From JACRLV01 sp045863555 (GTDB taxonomy: Bacteria > Planctomycetota > Phycisphaerae > UBA1845 > Fen-1342), in the NCBI GenBank assembly GCA_045863555.1, contig BTUU01000005.1, positions 301,306-365,305 of the forward strand: a stretch of DNA of 64,000 nt. Direction: 5' to 3'. Numbering within the stretch: the stretch's first letter is position 1; each line of letters starts with the position of its first letter. Position numbers and translations under genes: made by a program. The notes beneath the pieces were generated by a model. That model searched no databases, had not been told where the DNA came from, and saw only the letters and a list, made by a program, of their open reading frames with translations. This document shows positions 1 through 8,803 of this stretch, in pieces.

Positions 1-53
1 GTATCGCCGAAGAAAAGATCGGTTTTCGACTTGTGCCAGGGGAATGTTGCCAT
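1..53 (-). CDS. 5' end of an unidentified gene cut by the window edge
   Basis: An ATG on the minus strand at position 53 overlaps the TGA stop of the upstream gene in a TGATG arrangement, which is typical of translational coupling. The frame stays open to the window edge and gives about 17 residues beginning MATFPWHKSKTDLFFGD. This is too short to assign a family. The coupling to the small DUF5678-like gene suggests the two are co-expressed. A second in-register ATG exists at 60 in another frame, so the call rests mainly on the overlap. Confidence 0.4.
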   Translation of the reverse strand, partial: MATFPWHKSKTDLFFGD

Positions 54-298
54 CAGACATGGCGTTCCGGGTGATCCACGAACAGCAGCGACCATTCATC
101 CGGGGGCGCGATAAGGTCGGCCTTTGATGCAACCTCGACCGCGTCCCGGCCCACCGCGATGACGCGGTTTTGCCAGATGGCGATCGCCTGTCCACGGTAT
201 TTCTCGCGAATTCGAGCGCCGTTGACGGCAAGCCAGCGGTCATCGGACATGAGCCGGCGTACGCGCGATTGCTTTGGCTTGCGCTTTGAGAGCTTCAT
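53..298 (-). CDS. small DUF5678-like protein
   Basis: An 81-residue basic protein without a signal peptide or membrane segment. The core around residues 19-55, with the motif KYRGQAIAIWQNRVIAVGRD followed by VASKADL, resembles the DUF5678 family of small proteins (a KYrGkwIAiwdgkViasG-type pattern), whose function is not established. The N-terminus is rich in Lys and Arg. Its stop overlaps the start of a downstream leftward gene that leaves the window, which suggests an operon. Family membership is by eye only. The reading frame itself is plausible given the coupled stop/start. Confidence 0.55.
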   Translation of the reverse strand: MKLSKRKPKQSRVRRLMSDDRWLAVNGARIREKYRGQAIAIWQNRVIAVGRDAVEVASKADLIAPPDEWSLLFVDHPERHV

Positions 299-388
299 TG
301 CCGAAATCGTACACGCCCGGGGCGGGCTGCTTCAATTCGAAGTAACATGGATCATGCCATTATCGTGATCGGGTTCCGCGCGGCAGAC

Positions 389-949
389 CTAGCTCGACTC
401 TATCAGCATGCGATGGATGAGCTCGAAAACCCGCGAAAGATGATAATCGTCGTGACACGCTGAGAAATACAGCCCATCCACCAGCCGCATCGGCAGATTC
501 AGCCGCGGATGAACGGCCGTGCGGCCGAAGACCGATGAATCCAAGCTCTCCAGGCGCTCGACAAAATCCCCGCGGATCTGCCGCAGCTCCGCCGTAATCG
601 CCTCCGGCGCTCTCTGGTTGAAGTCCGCCGTGTTCGTGGCCGCGTTGGTCAGGTCCGCGGCCGAGAGCGTCGGCTTTCCGGAAAGGTAGTCGTCGAGCCG
701 GCGCTCCCAGAGGTCGTCGAGGATGATCAGGTGACCGAGGTTCTCCAGGATCGACCAGCCGCGGCCGTTCTCGCGGCGGGTGAGGATGTCCGCGGGGGCC
801 GCCCCGGCCCTGGCGAGCGCGGCGGCGCGGGCGACGTGCTCCTCCGCGCGGGCGGGCAGGCCTCGGAGGCGCTCGATGAACTCCGGGTACCATTCGACGG
901 GAAAGTCGAACGAAAACCTGCGCTCGAACCAGGGGATTCTGTTGCTCAC
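389..949 (-). CDS. DinB-like metal-dependent four-helix protein
   Basis: A 186-residue soluble protein that fits the DinB/YfiT-like four-helix-bundle superfamily, whose members bind a metal through three histidines. Candidate ligands are visible in GWSILENLGHLI (around residue 73) and CHDDYHLSRVFELI (around residues 165-170), which are the usual positions at the ends of helices 2 and 4. Family members act as thiol-dependent transferases or are uncharacterised, and the substrate cannot be told from the sequence. The gene runs leftward and is separated by about 40 bases from the cysteine desulfurase that ends at 992, so the two may be co-transcribed. A second DinB-like gene lies at 8017. Confidence 0.75.
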   Translation of the reverse strand: MSNRIPWFERRFSFDFPVEWYPEFIERLRGLPARAEEHVARAAALARAGAAPADILTRRENGRGWSILENLGHLIILDDLWERRLDDYLSGKPTLSAADLTNAATNTADFNQRAPEAITAELRQIRGDFVERLESLDSSVFGRTAVHPRLNLPMRLVDGLYFSACHDDYHLSRVFELIHRMLIESS

Positions 950-991
950 GTGCCGACCTCCCTTCTCATGTTCGGCGGTTGATGGATGCTA

Positions 992-2158
992 TCAGACGGC
1001 CGTTGCCGCGACGCGCCTGAGAATCCCGGGAAGCCGCTCGAACACCGCATCCACCTCGGCGTCGGTCGTCATTCGACTCAGTGAGAAACGCACCTGTCCC
1101 TGCGCGAGCACGGGATCGAGTCCCATGGCCTGAAGGACGTGCGACGGCTCGAGCGACCCGCTGCTGCACGCCGCGCCGCTCGAGGCGCAGATCCCCGTTT
1201 CGCTGAGCAGGAGCAGAACGGCTTCCGACGCGACGCCGGGGAAACAGATGCACGATGTATTCGGCAAACGCGGACCCGCCGCCGCGATCGCGACGGCGCC
1301 CGGCACTCGCGCGAGCAGCGCGGATTCAAGGCGATCGCGCAGGGCGGCCACGCGGACCATCTCCCGGGCGGGCGCGCAATCACCGGCCAGAAGTTCGCAC
1401 GCGACGCCCAGGCCGACGATCGCCGGCGCGTTCAGCGTCCCCCCCCGACGGTTCTGCTCCTGCGGGCCGCCGAGCTGCTGCGGCCGGAGAGACACGCCGC
1501 GACGGATGTACAGCGCGCCGCAGCCCTTGGGGCCGTGGATCTTGTGGGCGCTGAGGCTGAGCAGGTCGACTCCGAGGTCGGCCACGTTCACGTCGATCTT
1601 GCCGAGCGCGTTCACAGCGTCGGAGTGCACGACTGCGCCGCGCTTTCGGGCGAGATCGGCCACTTCACGGACAGGGAAGATCGCGCCCGTTTCATTGTTG
1701 GCGAGCATGATGGAGACGATGGCGGTGTCATCACGGATGGCGACGGTAAGTTGATCGAGGTCGAGCCGGCCATCGGAGTCGACGCCGACGAGCGTGACCT
1801 CAACGCCTTCGCGGCGCAGGGCCTCGGCGGGTTCGAGGATCGCGTGGTGCTCTATGGCCGAGATGACGACGTGACGTCGGTCGGGCCGGGCGGCGAGCGT
1901 GCCGCGCAGGGCGAGATTGTCGGATTCCGTGCCGCCGCTGGTGAAGACGATTTCGCTTTCGCGGGCGGCGATGAGGCGGGCAACGTGCGAGCGGGCCTGC
2001 TCGACCTGAGCGCCGACGGCCGCGCCGAACTGATGCAGGCTTGATGCGTTGCCGTAGTGCTCGCGCAGCAGCGGCAGCATGGCGTCGACGACGCGCGGGT
2101 CGGGCTGCGTCGTCGCGTTGTTGTCGAGATAGGCCAGCGGCCGCGGCCCGGCTTCCAT
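992..2158 (-). CDS. cysteine desulfurase (NifS/IscS type)
   Basis: A 388-residue PLP-dependent class V aminotransferase-fold enzyme that takes sulfur from L-cysteine to supply Fe-S clusters or thio-modification. Visible features are LDNNATTQPDP at the N-terminus (residues 11-21), the cofactor-contacting His in AIEHHAI (about 104), LANNETGAI (152-160), the PLP-binding lysine in SAHKIHGPKG (Lys206), and the catalytic cysteine in GAACSSGSLEPSH (Cys331). The long Cys loop and NNETG motif place it in the group I (NifS/IscS) rather than the SufS branch. Length is normal. No iscU or iscR homologue is adjacent, so which scaffold it serves is unknown. Confidence 0.93.
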   Translation of the reverse strand: MEAGPRPLAYLDNNATTQPDPRVVDAMLPLLREHYGNASSLHQFGAAVGAQVEQARSHVARLIAARESEIVFTSGGTESDNLALRGTLAARPDRRHVVISAIEHHAILEPAEALRREGVEVTLVGVDSDGRLDLDQLTVAIRDDTAIVSIMLANNETGAIFPVREVADLARKRGAVVHSDAVNALGKIDVNVADLGVDLLSLSAHKIHGPKGCGALYIRRGVSLRPQQLGGPQEQNRRGGTLNAPAIVGLGVACELLAGDCAPAREMVRVAALRDRLESALLARVPGAVAIAAAGPRLPNTSCICFPGVASEAVLLLLSETGICASSGAACSSGSLEPSHVLQAMGLDPVLAQGQVRFSLSRMTTDAEVDAVFERLPGILRRVAATAV

Positions 2159-2316
2159 GCCACGATTCTACAGCGGTGCTCCCCGGCGGGCGTTTCTCGA
2201 ATACGCACCGACGCTGCCCGGAAAACCACCGCTCCGGCGCTGCGGCCACGATTCCGAAGGGGTCGCCCCTGCCAACCTGGACGCCGCCACCGCCTCAGAC
2301 TACACGTTACCGCACC

Positions 2317-2679
2317 ATGTGCTCGATTCGCCGGCCGGCCGTTCAATTCACGCTCATCGCCGCGCTCTTCGGAGTGGCGGTGGGACTGTTCATTCACCTC
2401 GGTCTCCACGTGTCGCGTCTTCCCGCGTGGCTGCTTTCTGTCAACGCCGTCACGTTCCTCTTGTATGCGTACGACAAGCGGGTTGCCGGTGGAACCTGGC
2501 CGCGCGTGCCGGAGGTTACGCTGCATGTGCTGGCGGCCGGCGGTGGGTCGCCCGCCGCGCTCTTTGCGCAGTGGCTGCTGCGGCACAAGACGGTGAAGCC
2601 CACGTTTCAGCGCGTCTTCTGGGCGATCGTTGGCGCGCAGGCGGTGCTGTGCGCGGTGTATCTCTATTGGCGCTGGTAA
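2317..2679 (+). CDS. DUF1294 membrane protein
   Basis: A 120-residue integral membrane protein matching DUF1294, a family often found fused to cold-shock domains. The signature elements are visible: NAVTFLLYAYDKRVAGG, the RVPEVTLH segment, then GGGSPAALFAQWLLRHKTVK and a final hydrophobic segment. Three to four membrane segments are predicted by eye. The ATG at 2317 was chosen because the family signature begins directly after the first hydrophobic helix, whereas the upstream open frame is Arg-rich and not protein-like. No Shine-Dalgarno motif is obvious. Its function is unknown. It stands alone between two leftward genes. Confidence 0.8.
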   Translation: MCSIRRPAVQFTLIAALFGVAVGLFIHLGLHVSRLPAWLLSVNAVTFLLYAYDKRVAGGTWPRVPEVTLHVLAAGGGSPAALFAQWLLRHKTVKPTFQRVFWAIVGAQAVLCAVYLYWRW

Positions 2680-2702
2680 TCGGCGATTGCCGACGGCCGG
2701 CG

Positions 2703-4670
2703 TCAGTGCCGGCGGAGCGAACGGCGCCGCTTGAGGCCCAGCAGGAGCAGCGTCGTCGGCAGCATGGCCAGCGATGCACCTGTACCGCAGGCGCCGCACG
2801 CCGCGGGGTCTTCCTCCACGATCACGACCGGCTCGGTGACGTTGAACGTGTCCGACGTCGTGCCGGTCAGCGTGCCGGACGTCGCCTGGAGCGAGACCGA
2901 CGGGCAGGCCGTGTCGATCGAGAGAATCGCGAACGTCGCCAATCCGCCGACCGCGGCCGCAGAGGTCGCCGAGAGCGTTCCGCCGCACGACGACACCAGG
3001 GTCAATTGGACGGTTGCGTTGCTGTCGGTACGTTTGCCGGTGGCGTCAACGATCTCGACGGAGACCGGGGGATTGATGGCCTGGCCCTCTTCGACGGCCG
3101 AGGGTTGCTGAACGAAACGCAGGGCGGCGGGCGGGAGCGGCGTCACCGTGAAACTGTCGGAGATGTCTCGGAGGAGCGCGCCGGAGGCGGCTTCGAGCTG
3201 GACATTCGTACACGGCGTGTCGATTTTCACGGCGTCGAACGTGGCGAGGCCGGCGACGGCCGTGGCCGCGCCGCCGCTGATGGTGCCGCCGCAGGCCGAC
3301 TGAAGGACCAGGTCGACGGTCGCCGTCGAATCGGTGCGGTTGCCAAAGATGTCCTCGATCTCGACGGTGACGGCCGGTGCGATCGAGAGGTCTTCCTGGA
3401 CGGTCGTCGGCTGCTGGATGATGCGGAGCAGCGCGGGGGCGGCGGCGGTGATATCGAACGCGGTCGTCTGGACCGGCGCGCCTACGCCGGAGGCTGAGAG
3501 GCTGTAGTCGGCGATGGCCTGGTTGATGCGGAGATTGTCGGTCGCGTTCCACGTGGCGACGCCTGCGACGGCCAGCTTGGTCAGGCTGGTGTCGACGAGC
3601 AGGGGCCAGCCGCCGGGATTGATGGCCGAGTCGAGCGTGATCGGGTCAGTTGATGTCGTCACGGTGTTTTCGGCGAGATCTTTGACTTCGACGGTCAGGA
3701 GAATGGCCTCGCCCGCGGCGGTGTCAACGGGCTGCTGCGTGATGACGAGATGGTCCGGCGCGCCGGCCGTGATTTCGAATGGGTTGCTGTCGACGGTGTC
3801 GCTGGAGAGGAAGGGAGCGCCGCTGTGCGAGGCACGGAGGGTGTAGCCGACTGCGGCGGTCAGGATTCGCAGGTCGTCGGCGTCGACCCAGGTTGCGACG
3901 CCGGCTGTGGTCGACCGTTCGAGCGTACCGAGGAGCGTGGCCGCGCCGGGGTTGGCCTGAAGGGCGAGCGAGATCGTGCGGGTTTCGTTGTTGAGCAGAT
4001 TTCCACCGAAATCGACAATCTTGACGGCGGGGAGGATGTCGCCGCCGGACTGGGTCGAGCCGGGCTCGGCGGAGAAGACGAGGCGGTCGGGTGCGCCCTT
4101 GGTGATGTTCGCGGCGACGATGCCCTGATTCGTGAATGCGCCGCCGGCAGTCGAGGTGGTAAGGGCGAACGTGGTCTGGGCGGGACCAGCCGCACCGGCA
4201 GCGCTGATGATCCGGACCTTGATGCCGTTGATGCGGATGATGTCCTGCACGCTTGTGGAGGTGCCGCTGGTCAGGCTGAAGGTGATGATCTCGTTCGCGG
4301 TGCCCTGGGGGGTCACGGTAGCGACGGCGTTGACCGCCCCGCCGTTGAGGCCGATGGTGGCGCTCTGCGCGGTCACGTTCGAAGCGGGGTCGAAGTGGAA
4401 GCCCGGCCGGGCCTGAATCGTGATGCGCCGGTCTGATCCGCTCGAGTATTCCGGAAGGGTGGTCTCGGCGATGGTGACCGTATTGATGGTAACGGCCACG
4501 CCGCCGGCTCCGGGTCCGCCGGTGCGGTTGGTGTCGACGTTGAGCGTGATGTTGGGAGAATTCACGGAGTCGGCTCGAACGGGCACCGCGAGCAGGGCCG
4601 CGACAAGGACGCAGACGGGCAGCCAGGCGGGGCGCAGCATAGGCGTCGAACGCGACGGATTCATCGGCAT
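2703..4670 (-). CDS. secreted repeat protein with Cys-Gly/TM/Arg C-terminal sorting signal
   Basis: A 655-residue exported protein. The start at 4670 gives a signal peptide with a hydrophobic core LPVCVLVAALLAVPVRA, while the longer open frame upstream is antisense to gcvT. At least four tandem units of roughly 90-105 residues follow, each opening with a pattern like PALLRIIQQPTTV or PAALRFVQQPSAV and containing VEIVD and a GLATF-type strand, which suggests Ig-like or invasin-like beta-sandwich repeats. The C-terminus has a tripartite signal: Cys-rich CGACGTG, a hydrophobic stretch AMLPTTLLLLG, and the Arg-rich tail KRRRSLRRH. This resembles MYXO-CTERM-type processing signals rather than PEP-CTERM. 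It is probably a surface-displayed structural protein. Ligand and partner are unknown. Confidence 0.8.
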   Translation of the reverse strand: MPMNPSRSTPMLRPAWLPVCVLVAALLAVPVRADSVNSPNITLNVDTNRTGGPGAGGVAVTINTVTIAETTLPEYSSGSDRRITIQARPGFHFDPASNVTAQSATIGLNGGAVNAVATVTPQGTANEIITFSLTSGTSTSVQDIIRINGIKVRIISAAGAAGPAQTTFALTTSTAGGAFTNQGIVAANITKGAPDRLVFSAEPGSTQSGGDILPAVKIVDFGGNLLNNETRTISLALQANPGAATLLGTLERSTTAGVATWVDADDLRILTAAVGYTLRASHSGAPFLSSDTVDSNPFEITAGAPDHLVITQQPVDTAAGEAILLTVEVKDLAENTVTTSTDPITLDSAINPGGWPLLVDTSLTKLAVAGVATWNATDNLRINQAIADYSLSASGVGAPVQTTAFDITAAAPALLRIIQQPTTVQEDLSIAPAVTVEIEDIFGNRTDSTATVDLVLQSACGGTISGGAATAVAGLATFDAVKIDTPCTNVQLEAASGALLRDISDSFTVTPLPPAALRFVQQPSAVEEGQAINPPVSVEIVDATGKRTDSNATVQLTLVSSCGGTLSATSAAAVGGLATFAILSIDTACPSVSLQATSGTLTGTTSDTFNVTEPVVIVEEDPAACGACGTGASLAMLPTTLLLLGLKRRRSLRRH

Positions 4671-4868
4671 GGAGTATCTCCGGAGAAGGTGTCTCGGACC
4701 CGAACGGAAGGGATGGTACCGAGGGCGGCGGCGCGCGACAACGGTTGCGCGAGGTCGGAGGGAGTGCCGCCTGGCGAAGAGACCGGTCGGAAACCGATCC
4801 TCCAACCAGAGCCGGGTCTTGCGATATGCTACCGTAAAGCGATGAGAAACCTCCAGGAATGCAAACCG

Positions 4869-5957
4869 ATGAAAACAACGCCACTTAACGAGTTTCACAA
4901 GCGGGCCGGCGGGCGGATGGTTGATTTTGCAGGCTGGGAAATGCCTGTCGTCTACACGTCGATCATCGAAGAACACCACCACACGCGAACGCACGGTTCG
5001 GCCTTCGACGTCTCGCACATGGGGCGGGTCGATTTCGTCGGCAGCGGGGCGGAGGCGTTTCTGGAGCGCGTCTGCACGCGGCGGATCGGCGACATGAAGG
5101 TCGGCCAGAGCCGCTACAGCCACGCCTGCCGCGAGGACGGCGGGATGCTCGACGACATCATCGTCTCGAAGCTGGAGACGCACTTCATGGTCGTCTGCAA
5201 CGCCAGCAACCGCGAGAAACTGCTCGGCTGGTGGGAAAGGCAGCGGCGCGGCTTCGACGTGACGATCACGGACCGGACGCTCGAGACGGCCATGATCGCG
5301 CTCCAGGGCCCGGAGGTCATCGAGACGCTCGACCGGCTGTTGCCATTCAAGGTGAGCGACCTCAAGCGCTACTTCTTCAAGACCGGGTCGGCGATGGGCG
5401 CCGACTACTACGTGGCCCGCAGCGGCTACACGGGCGAGGACGGTGTTGAGATCATCATGCCGGCCAAGTTCGCTGACATGGCGCTCACGATGCTCATGTC
5501 GCAAAGCCAGGAGATGGGTCGGCCGATCAAGCCCGCGGGCCTCGGAGCGCGGGACACGCTGCGGCTGGAAGCGGCGATGCCGCTGTATGGGCACGAGCTG
5601 ACGGAGGAGTGGGACTCGATCACGGCCGGGCAGGGCTGGGCGGTCGATCTCACGAAGGACTTCATCGGCCAGCCAGTGCTGAAGCGCGTGAAGGACGAGG
5701 GGCCGAAGCGGCAGATCATCGGGTTCGAGATCGAGGGGAAGCGGATCGCGCGGCAGGGCGCGCCGATCTTTGCCGGGGGTGCGGAGGTCGGCGTCGTGAC
5801 CAGCGGGACGCAGAGCCCGACGCTGGACAGGGTGATCGGGATGGGGCTGGTCGCTGCTGCGGCGGCGGCACCGGGGACCGCGCTCGAAATCGACCTGCGG
5901 GGGACACGGATCCACGCGAAGGTCGTGCCGACGCCGTTTTACAAGCGTGCGAAGTGA
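4869..5957 (+). CDS. gcvT: aminomethyltransferase (glycine cleavage system T protein)
   Basis: A 362-residue protein of normal T-protein length. It transfers the methylene unit from the aminomethyl-lipoyl H protein to tetrahydrofolate and releases ammonia. Motifs seen are the N-terminal TTPLNEFHKRAGGRMVDFAG, FDVSHMGRV, RYSHACREDGGMLDDIIV, and the folate-site segment SGYTGEDGVEI, with the C-terminal barrel DFIGQPVL and the late GVVTSGTQSPTL. The start at 4869 was preferred because the conserved N-terminus begins there, with an AGGA motif about ten bases upstream. Partner genes gcvH and gcvP are not in the window. No glycine riboswitch is recognisable upstream. Confidence 0.95.
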   Translation: MKTTPLNEFHKRAGGRMVDFAGWEMPVVYTSIIEEHHHTRTHGSAFDVSHMGRVDFVGSGAEAFLERVCTRRIGDMKVGQSRYSHACREDGGMLDDIIVSKLETHFMVVCNASNREKLLGWWERQRRGFDVTITDRTLETAMIALQGPEVIETLDRLLPFKVSDLKRYFFKTGSAMGADYYVARSGYTGEDGVEIIMPAKFADMALTMLMSQSQEMGRPIKPAGLGARDTLRLEAAMPLYGHELTEEWDSITAGQGWAVDLTKDFIGQPVLKRVKDEGPKRQIIGFEIEGKRIARQGAPIFAGGAEVGVVTSGTQSPTLDRVIGMGLVAAAAAAPGTALEIDLRGTRIHAKVVPTPFYKRAK

Positions 5958-6721
5958 GGGCACTTGCCCTCGAACCCGACGGCGTGAATAAGATTTCAAG
6001 AGGAGCAAGGTGCTCAATGGGTGTGTGCACTGATTTTGATCATCTTCCGATAATCTAGCCGATCTAGATGTTCCAGTCGCGGTGCGTGTTTTCGCGCAGC
6101 GCGTGAATTGAGCTTCTTCGGTAGCGCCGGCGATATCAAGATGATCACGTTGACCCGTCGAGTGATCCGTCGTTCGCGCGCGGGGGTCGGCGAGTTTGTT
6201 GCGTCGCGTCAACGTGGTTCGCACCTCCGGTCCGTTCTCGCGTTCGATTATTCCACGGCCGCGCCGCAAGCGGGGGTTCAACGCGCGGATTGGCGGGGTC
6301 TGGCGGTAAATGCCGCGCTCCAGCCCGCATTTCGTTCGCCACGACCCGGACTGAAATCGGTTCGGCGACGGGTGTCTTTCTTTCGCCCCTACCGGGGCTC
6401 TCGATCAAATCCGCCAAGTCCCACGGCTCGCGCCGTGGGCTACGCTCTGTCGCCGCTCCGCGGCTAGTCGCAACGAGCACATCACCGTTCCGCGACTAGG
6501 CCGCAAACGAGCGGCGCCCGGTTGTTGCTGTCGCGGATCCGTAGACGAGCGGCGGTCCGTCTATGTAGTCACTCATCCGGACTCTGGGCACCGGCGGATT
6601 GAACCTCGCCGCTTGCCGTCCGAGCGCCAGTGACGGATACTCCTGCATTCGGGCTCGAAGGGCCGCTCCGGGCGGCCGATTTCGCGTTTTTCGCGGGAAA
6701 TCCCGCGCGGGAGTGCCACAC
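5958..6721. other. 764-base stretch without a supported gene
   Basis: No frame here has a credible start, codon pattern or family motif on either strand. It holds a nine-base inverted repeat (CACGTTGAC at 6146-6154, GTCAACGTG at 6208-6216) and, toward the right, a run of three hairpins that is listed separately. The promoter of the downstream acyltransferase gene should lie in its right part, but no clear -35/-10 pair was seen. Confidence 0.6.
6385..6464. repeat. REP-like element with three consecutive hairpins
   Basis: Three perfect short inverted repeats follow each other: GCCCC-TACC-GGGGC (6385-6398), CCCACGGC-TCGC-GCCGTGGG (6420-6439) and GCCGC-TCC-GCGGC (6452-6464). The second and third are separated by only a dozen bases. 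Serial hairpins in non-coding DNA are typical of REP-like or RAYT-mobilised interspersed elements. No transposase is adjacent. Copy number elsewhere in the genome cannot be judged here. Confidence 0.5.
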
Positions 6722-7990
6722 GTGGCCATCGACTTGATCGTTCCGGATTGCGGCGAATCCATCACGCAGGTCACGCTCGGGCCCTGGCTGGTCCAGGAAG
6801 GCGGCGAGGCGAACCAGGATCAGACCATCCTCGAGATCGAAACCGACAAGGCGACGATCGAGATGCCCGCACCGGTCGCGGGGAAGATCACGAAAATCCT
6901 CAAGAAACAGGGCGACACCGCGGCCGTCGGCGAAGTCATCGGTCACATGGAAGCGGGCGCGGTCAGCGGGAAGGCGGCCGGGGCGAAGCAGACCGCGAGC
7001 GCGGGCTCATCGGCCGCGAAAGCGCCCGCGGGCGGGTCGACGGCAACGGCCGTCGCCGCGCCTCCGGCCGGGAAGACGCCGACGCACGTGATGCCGGCGG
7101 CGCAGCGTGAACTTGCGCAGCGGGGACTCGATGCGTCGCAGGTGGCCGCGACGGGCCCCGGCGGCCGGCTGCTGAAGGAAGACGTGATGCGGCACACCGA
7201 CGTCGCCCCGAAGACGCCCGGCGCGGCGCCCGCGGGCGGCTCCGGGTCGCCGTTCGTCGGCGCGACGATGGCGATCCCGATGGACGGCGACCGGCACGAA
7301 GAGATCGTGGCGATGACGCCGATGCGCAAGCGCATTGCCGAGCGTCTCGTGCACGCAAAATCGACGATGGCACTGCTGACGACGTTCAACGAGATCGACA
7401 TGTCGGCCGTGATGGCGATGCGGAAGGAATACGGCGAGGCGTTCGAGAAGAAATACGGCGTGCGGCTCGGGTTCATGTCGTTTTTCATCAAGGCGGCGAT
7501 CGACGCGCTGCGGATGATCCCGTCGGTCAACGCCGAAATCCGCGACGACCAGATCGTCTACAAGAACCATTACGACATCTCCATCGCCGTGCAGGCGGCG
7601 AAGGGGCTCGTCGTCCCCGTCATCCGCAACGCCCACCTGCTCAGCTTCGCCCAGCTCGAGCGCGTCATCGGCGACTTCGGGGCGCGGGCGAAGGAGAACA
7701 AGATCGGCATCGAGGAGCTTCAGGGCGGGACCTTCACGATCAGCAACGGCGGCGTCTTCGGCTCGCTGATGAGCACGCCGATCGTCAATCCGCCGCAGAC
7801 CGCGATCCTCGGCATGCACGCGATCCAGGATCGGCCGGTGGCGCGGGACGGGCAGGTCGTGATCCGGCCGATGATGTACGTGGCGATGACGTATGACCAC
7901 CGTCTGATCGACGGGCGCGAGAGCGTGACGTTCCTGAAGCGCATCAAGGAGTGCGTGGAGAATCCGTCGCGGATTCTGCTGGAAGTCTGA
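6722..7990 (+). CDS. sucB: 2-oxoacid dehydrogenase E2 (dihydrolipoyl succinyltransferase-like)
   Basis: A 422-residue lipoate-dependent acyltransferase of a 2-oxoacid dehydrogenase complex. Domains in order: lipoyl domain with the lipoylated lysine in EIETDKATIEMPAP (Lys43); an Ala/Gly/Pro-rich linker; a peripheral subunit-binding domain around residues 120-155 (MPAAQRELAQRGLDASQV, GPGGRLLKEDV); and a catalytic domain ending with YDHRLIDGRESVTFL, which carries the His and Asp of the active site. The GTG at 6722 was chosen because the lipoyl domain begins immediately after it. The family resemblance is closest to SucB/OdhB, but PDH-type or branched-chain use cannot be excluded. The only E1 in the window is the fused enzyme at 56678. 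Confidence 0.88.
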   Translation: MAIDLIVPDCGESITQVTLGPWLVQEGGEANQDQTILEIETDKATIEMPAPVAGKITKILKKQGDTAAVGEVIGHMEAGAVSGKAAGAKQTASAGSSAAKAPAGGSTATAVAAPPAGKTPTHVMPAAQRELAQRGLDASQVAATGPGGRLLKEDVMRHTDVAPKTPGAAPAGGSGSPFVGATMAIPMDGDRHEEIVAMTPMRKRIAERLVHAKSTMALLTTFNEIDMSAVMAMRKEYGEAFEKKYGVRLGFMSFFIKAAIDALRMIPSVNAEIRDDQIVYKNHYDISIAVQAAKGLVVPVIRNAHLLSFAQLERVIGDFGARAKENKIGIEELQGGTFTISNGGVFGSLMSTPIVNPPQTAILGMHAIQDRPVARDGQVVIRPMMYVAMTYDHRLIDGRESVTFLKRIKECVENPSRILLEV

Positions 7991-8016
7991 TGGTTGTCCG
8001 CGCGCAGGAGGCCGCC

Positions 8017-8517
8017 ATGACGATCGCATCGGTGCTCGCCGGCCAGCTTGCCTGGACGCGCGACTGGACGCTCAAACTCATTGCCGACCTGCATGGCGAC
8101 GACTGGAGTTTTCAACCGGGGCCCGGCCTCGCGCACGCGCGCTACCTGATCGGCCACTTGGCGGTCTCGCAGGATGTGCTGGTTCATCAGCGCTGTCTCG
8201 ACAAGCCGGTTCTCGATCCGGCGTTCTCGGCGCATTTCCCGATCGGCGGCGCCATCGCATCCACCACGGAGCATGACTATCCCGAGGTCGAGGAAATCGT
8301 CCGTGTAATGGAGGACGTGCATGCGCGGACGCTCAGGGCGGTGAAAGCGATGAGCGATTCGCTGCTCGCCGAGCCCGCGTACGGCAAGGACGGCGCGCCG
8401 CACCCGCATTACCGCGACAAATGCGGTGCGGTATCGCACTGCACGCGACACGAAGCGTTTCACGCGGGACAGATCGCCACGATCCGCCGGCTGCTTGGGA
8501 AGACCTTCCTTCGTTAA
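8017..8517 (+). CDS. DinB-like protein
   Basis: A 166-residue soluble protein of the DinB/YfiT-like metal-binding four-helix family. Histidines in the expected places are ARYLIGHLAVSQD (about residue 47) and TRHEAFHAGQIATIRRLLG (about residues 147-151). The latter HxxxHxxQ motif is the family signature in helix 4. The start at 8017 is supported by AGGAGG at 8006-8011, five bases upstream. It follows sucB by 26 bases and is probably co-transcribed. It shares little with the DinB-like gene at 389 beyond the motifs. The physiological substrate is unknown. Confidence 0.82.
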   Translation: MTIASVLAGQLAWTRDWTLKLIADLHGDDWSFQPGPGLAHARYLIGHLAVSQDVLVHQRCLDKPVLDPAFSAHFPIGGAIASTTEHDYPEVEEIVRVMEDVHARTLRAVKAMSDSLLAEPAYGKDGAPHPHYRDKCGAVSHCTRHEAFHAGQIATIRRLLGKTFLR

Positions 8518-8803
8518 AAACCCGCTGGTAGTGATTCGAGAGGCGTGCGCGGGATCCCGCGGCGCGACAGCGTGATTTCGCGCACCCCCTGCGGAATTCG
8601 GCGCTGACCGGCCCCTTTGCCGCAAACTGATCAAAAGAATCAACCGGTTTTCGAAGAAAAAGCTGCCGCGATTGCATTCCGCGCCCCCGATCTCAGCCGA
8701 ATCCCGCGAAAACGCCGCTGACTCCCCTTCGCGGCACAGCCCTTGCAACAACGGGCGAAGTTCAGCCCGGCCGACCGACGGGCCATAACGGAGCGATTGC
8801 CGC

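Noticed and set aside
4671..4868. Glycine riboswitch upstream of gcvT
   Set aside because: The region has purine-rich GGAG elements but not the conserved core of the aptamer, and no tandem arrangement could be matched.
4671..6281. N-terminal extension of the surface protein across gcvT
   Set aside because: The extension is antisense to a perfectly conserved gcvT, and a signal peptide starts at 4670.
6108..6480. Short frames on both strands in the gap before sucB
   Set aside because: They overlap the three-hairpin element, have no ribosome site and no family resemblance.
8548..8561. Perfect 14-base palindrome CGCGGGATCCCGCG
   Set aside because: A single G+C-rich palindrome without a T-run or repeated copy nearby. 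It could be an operator, but nothing else supports it.
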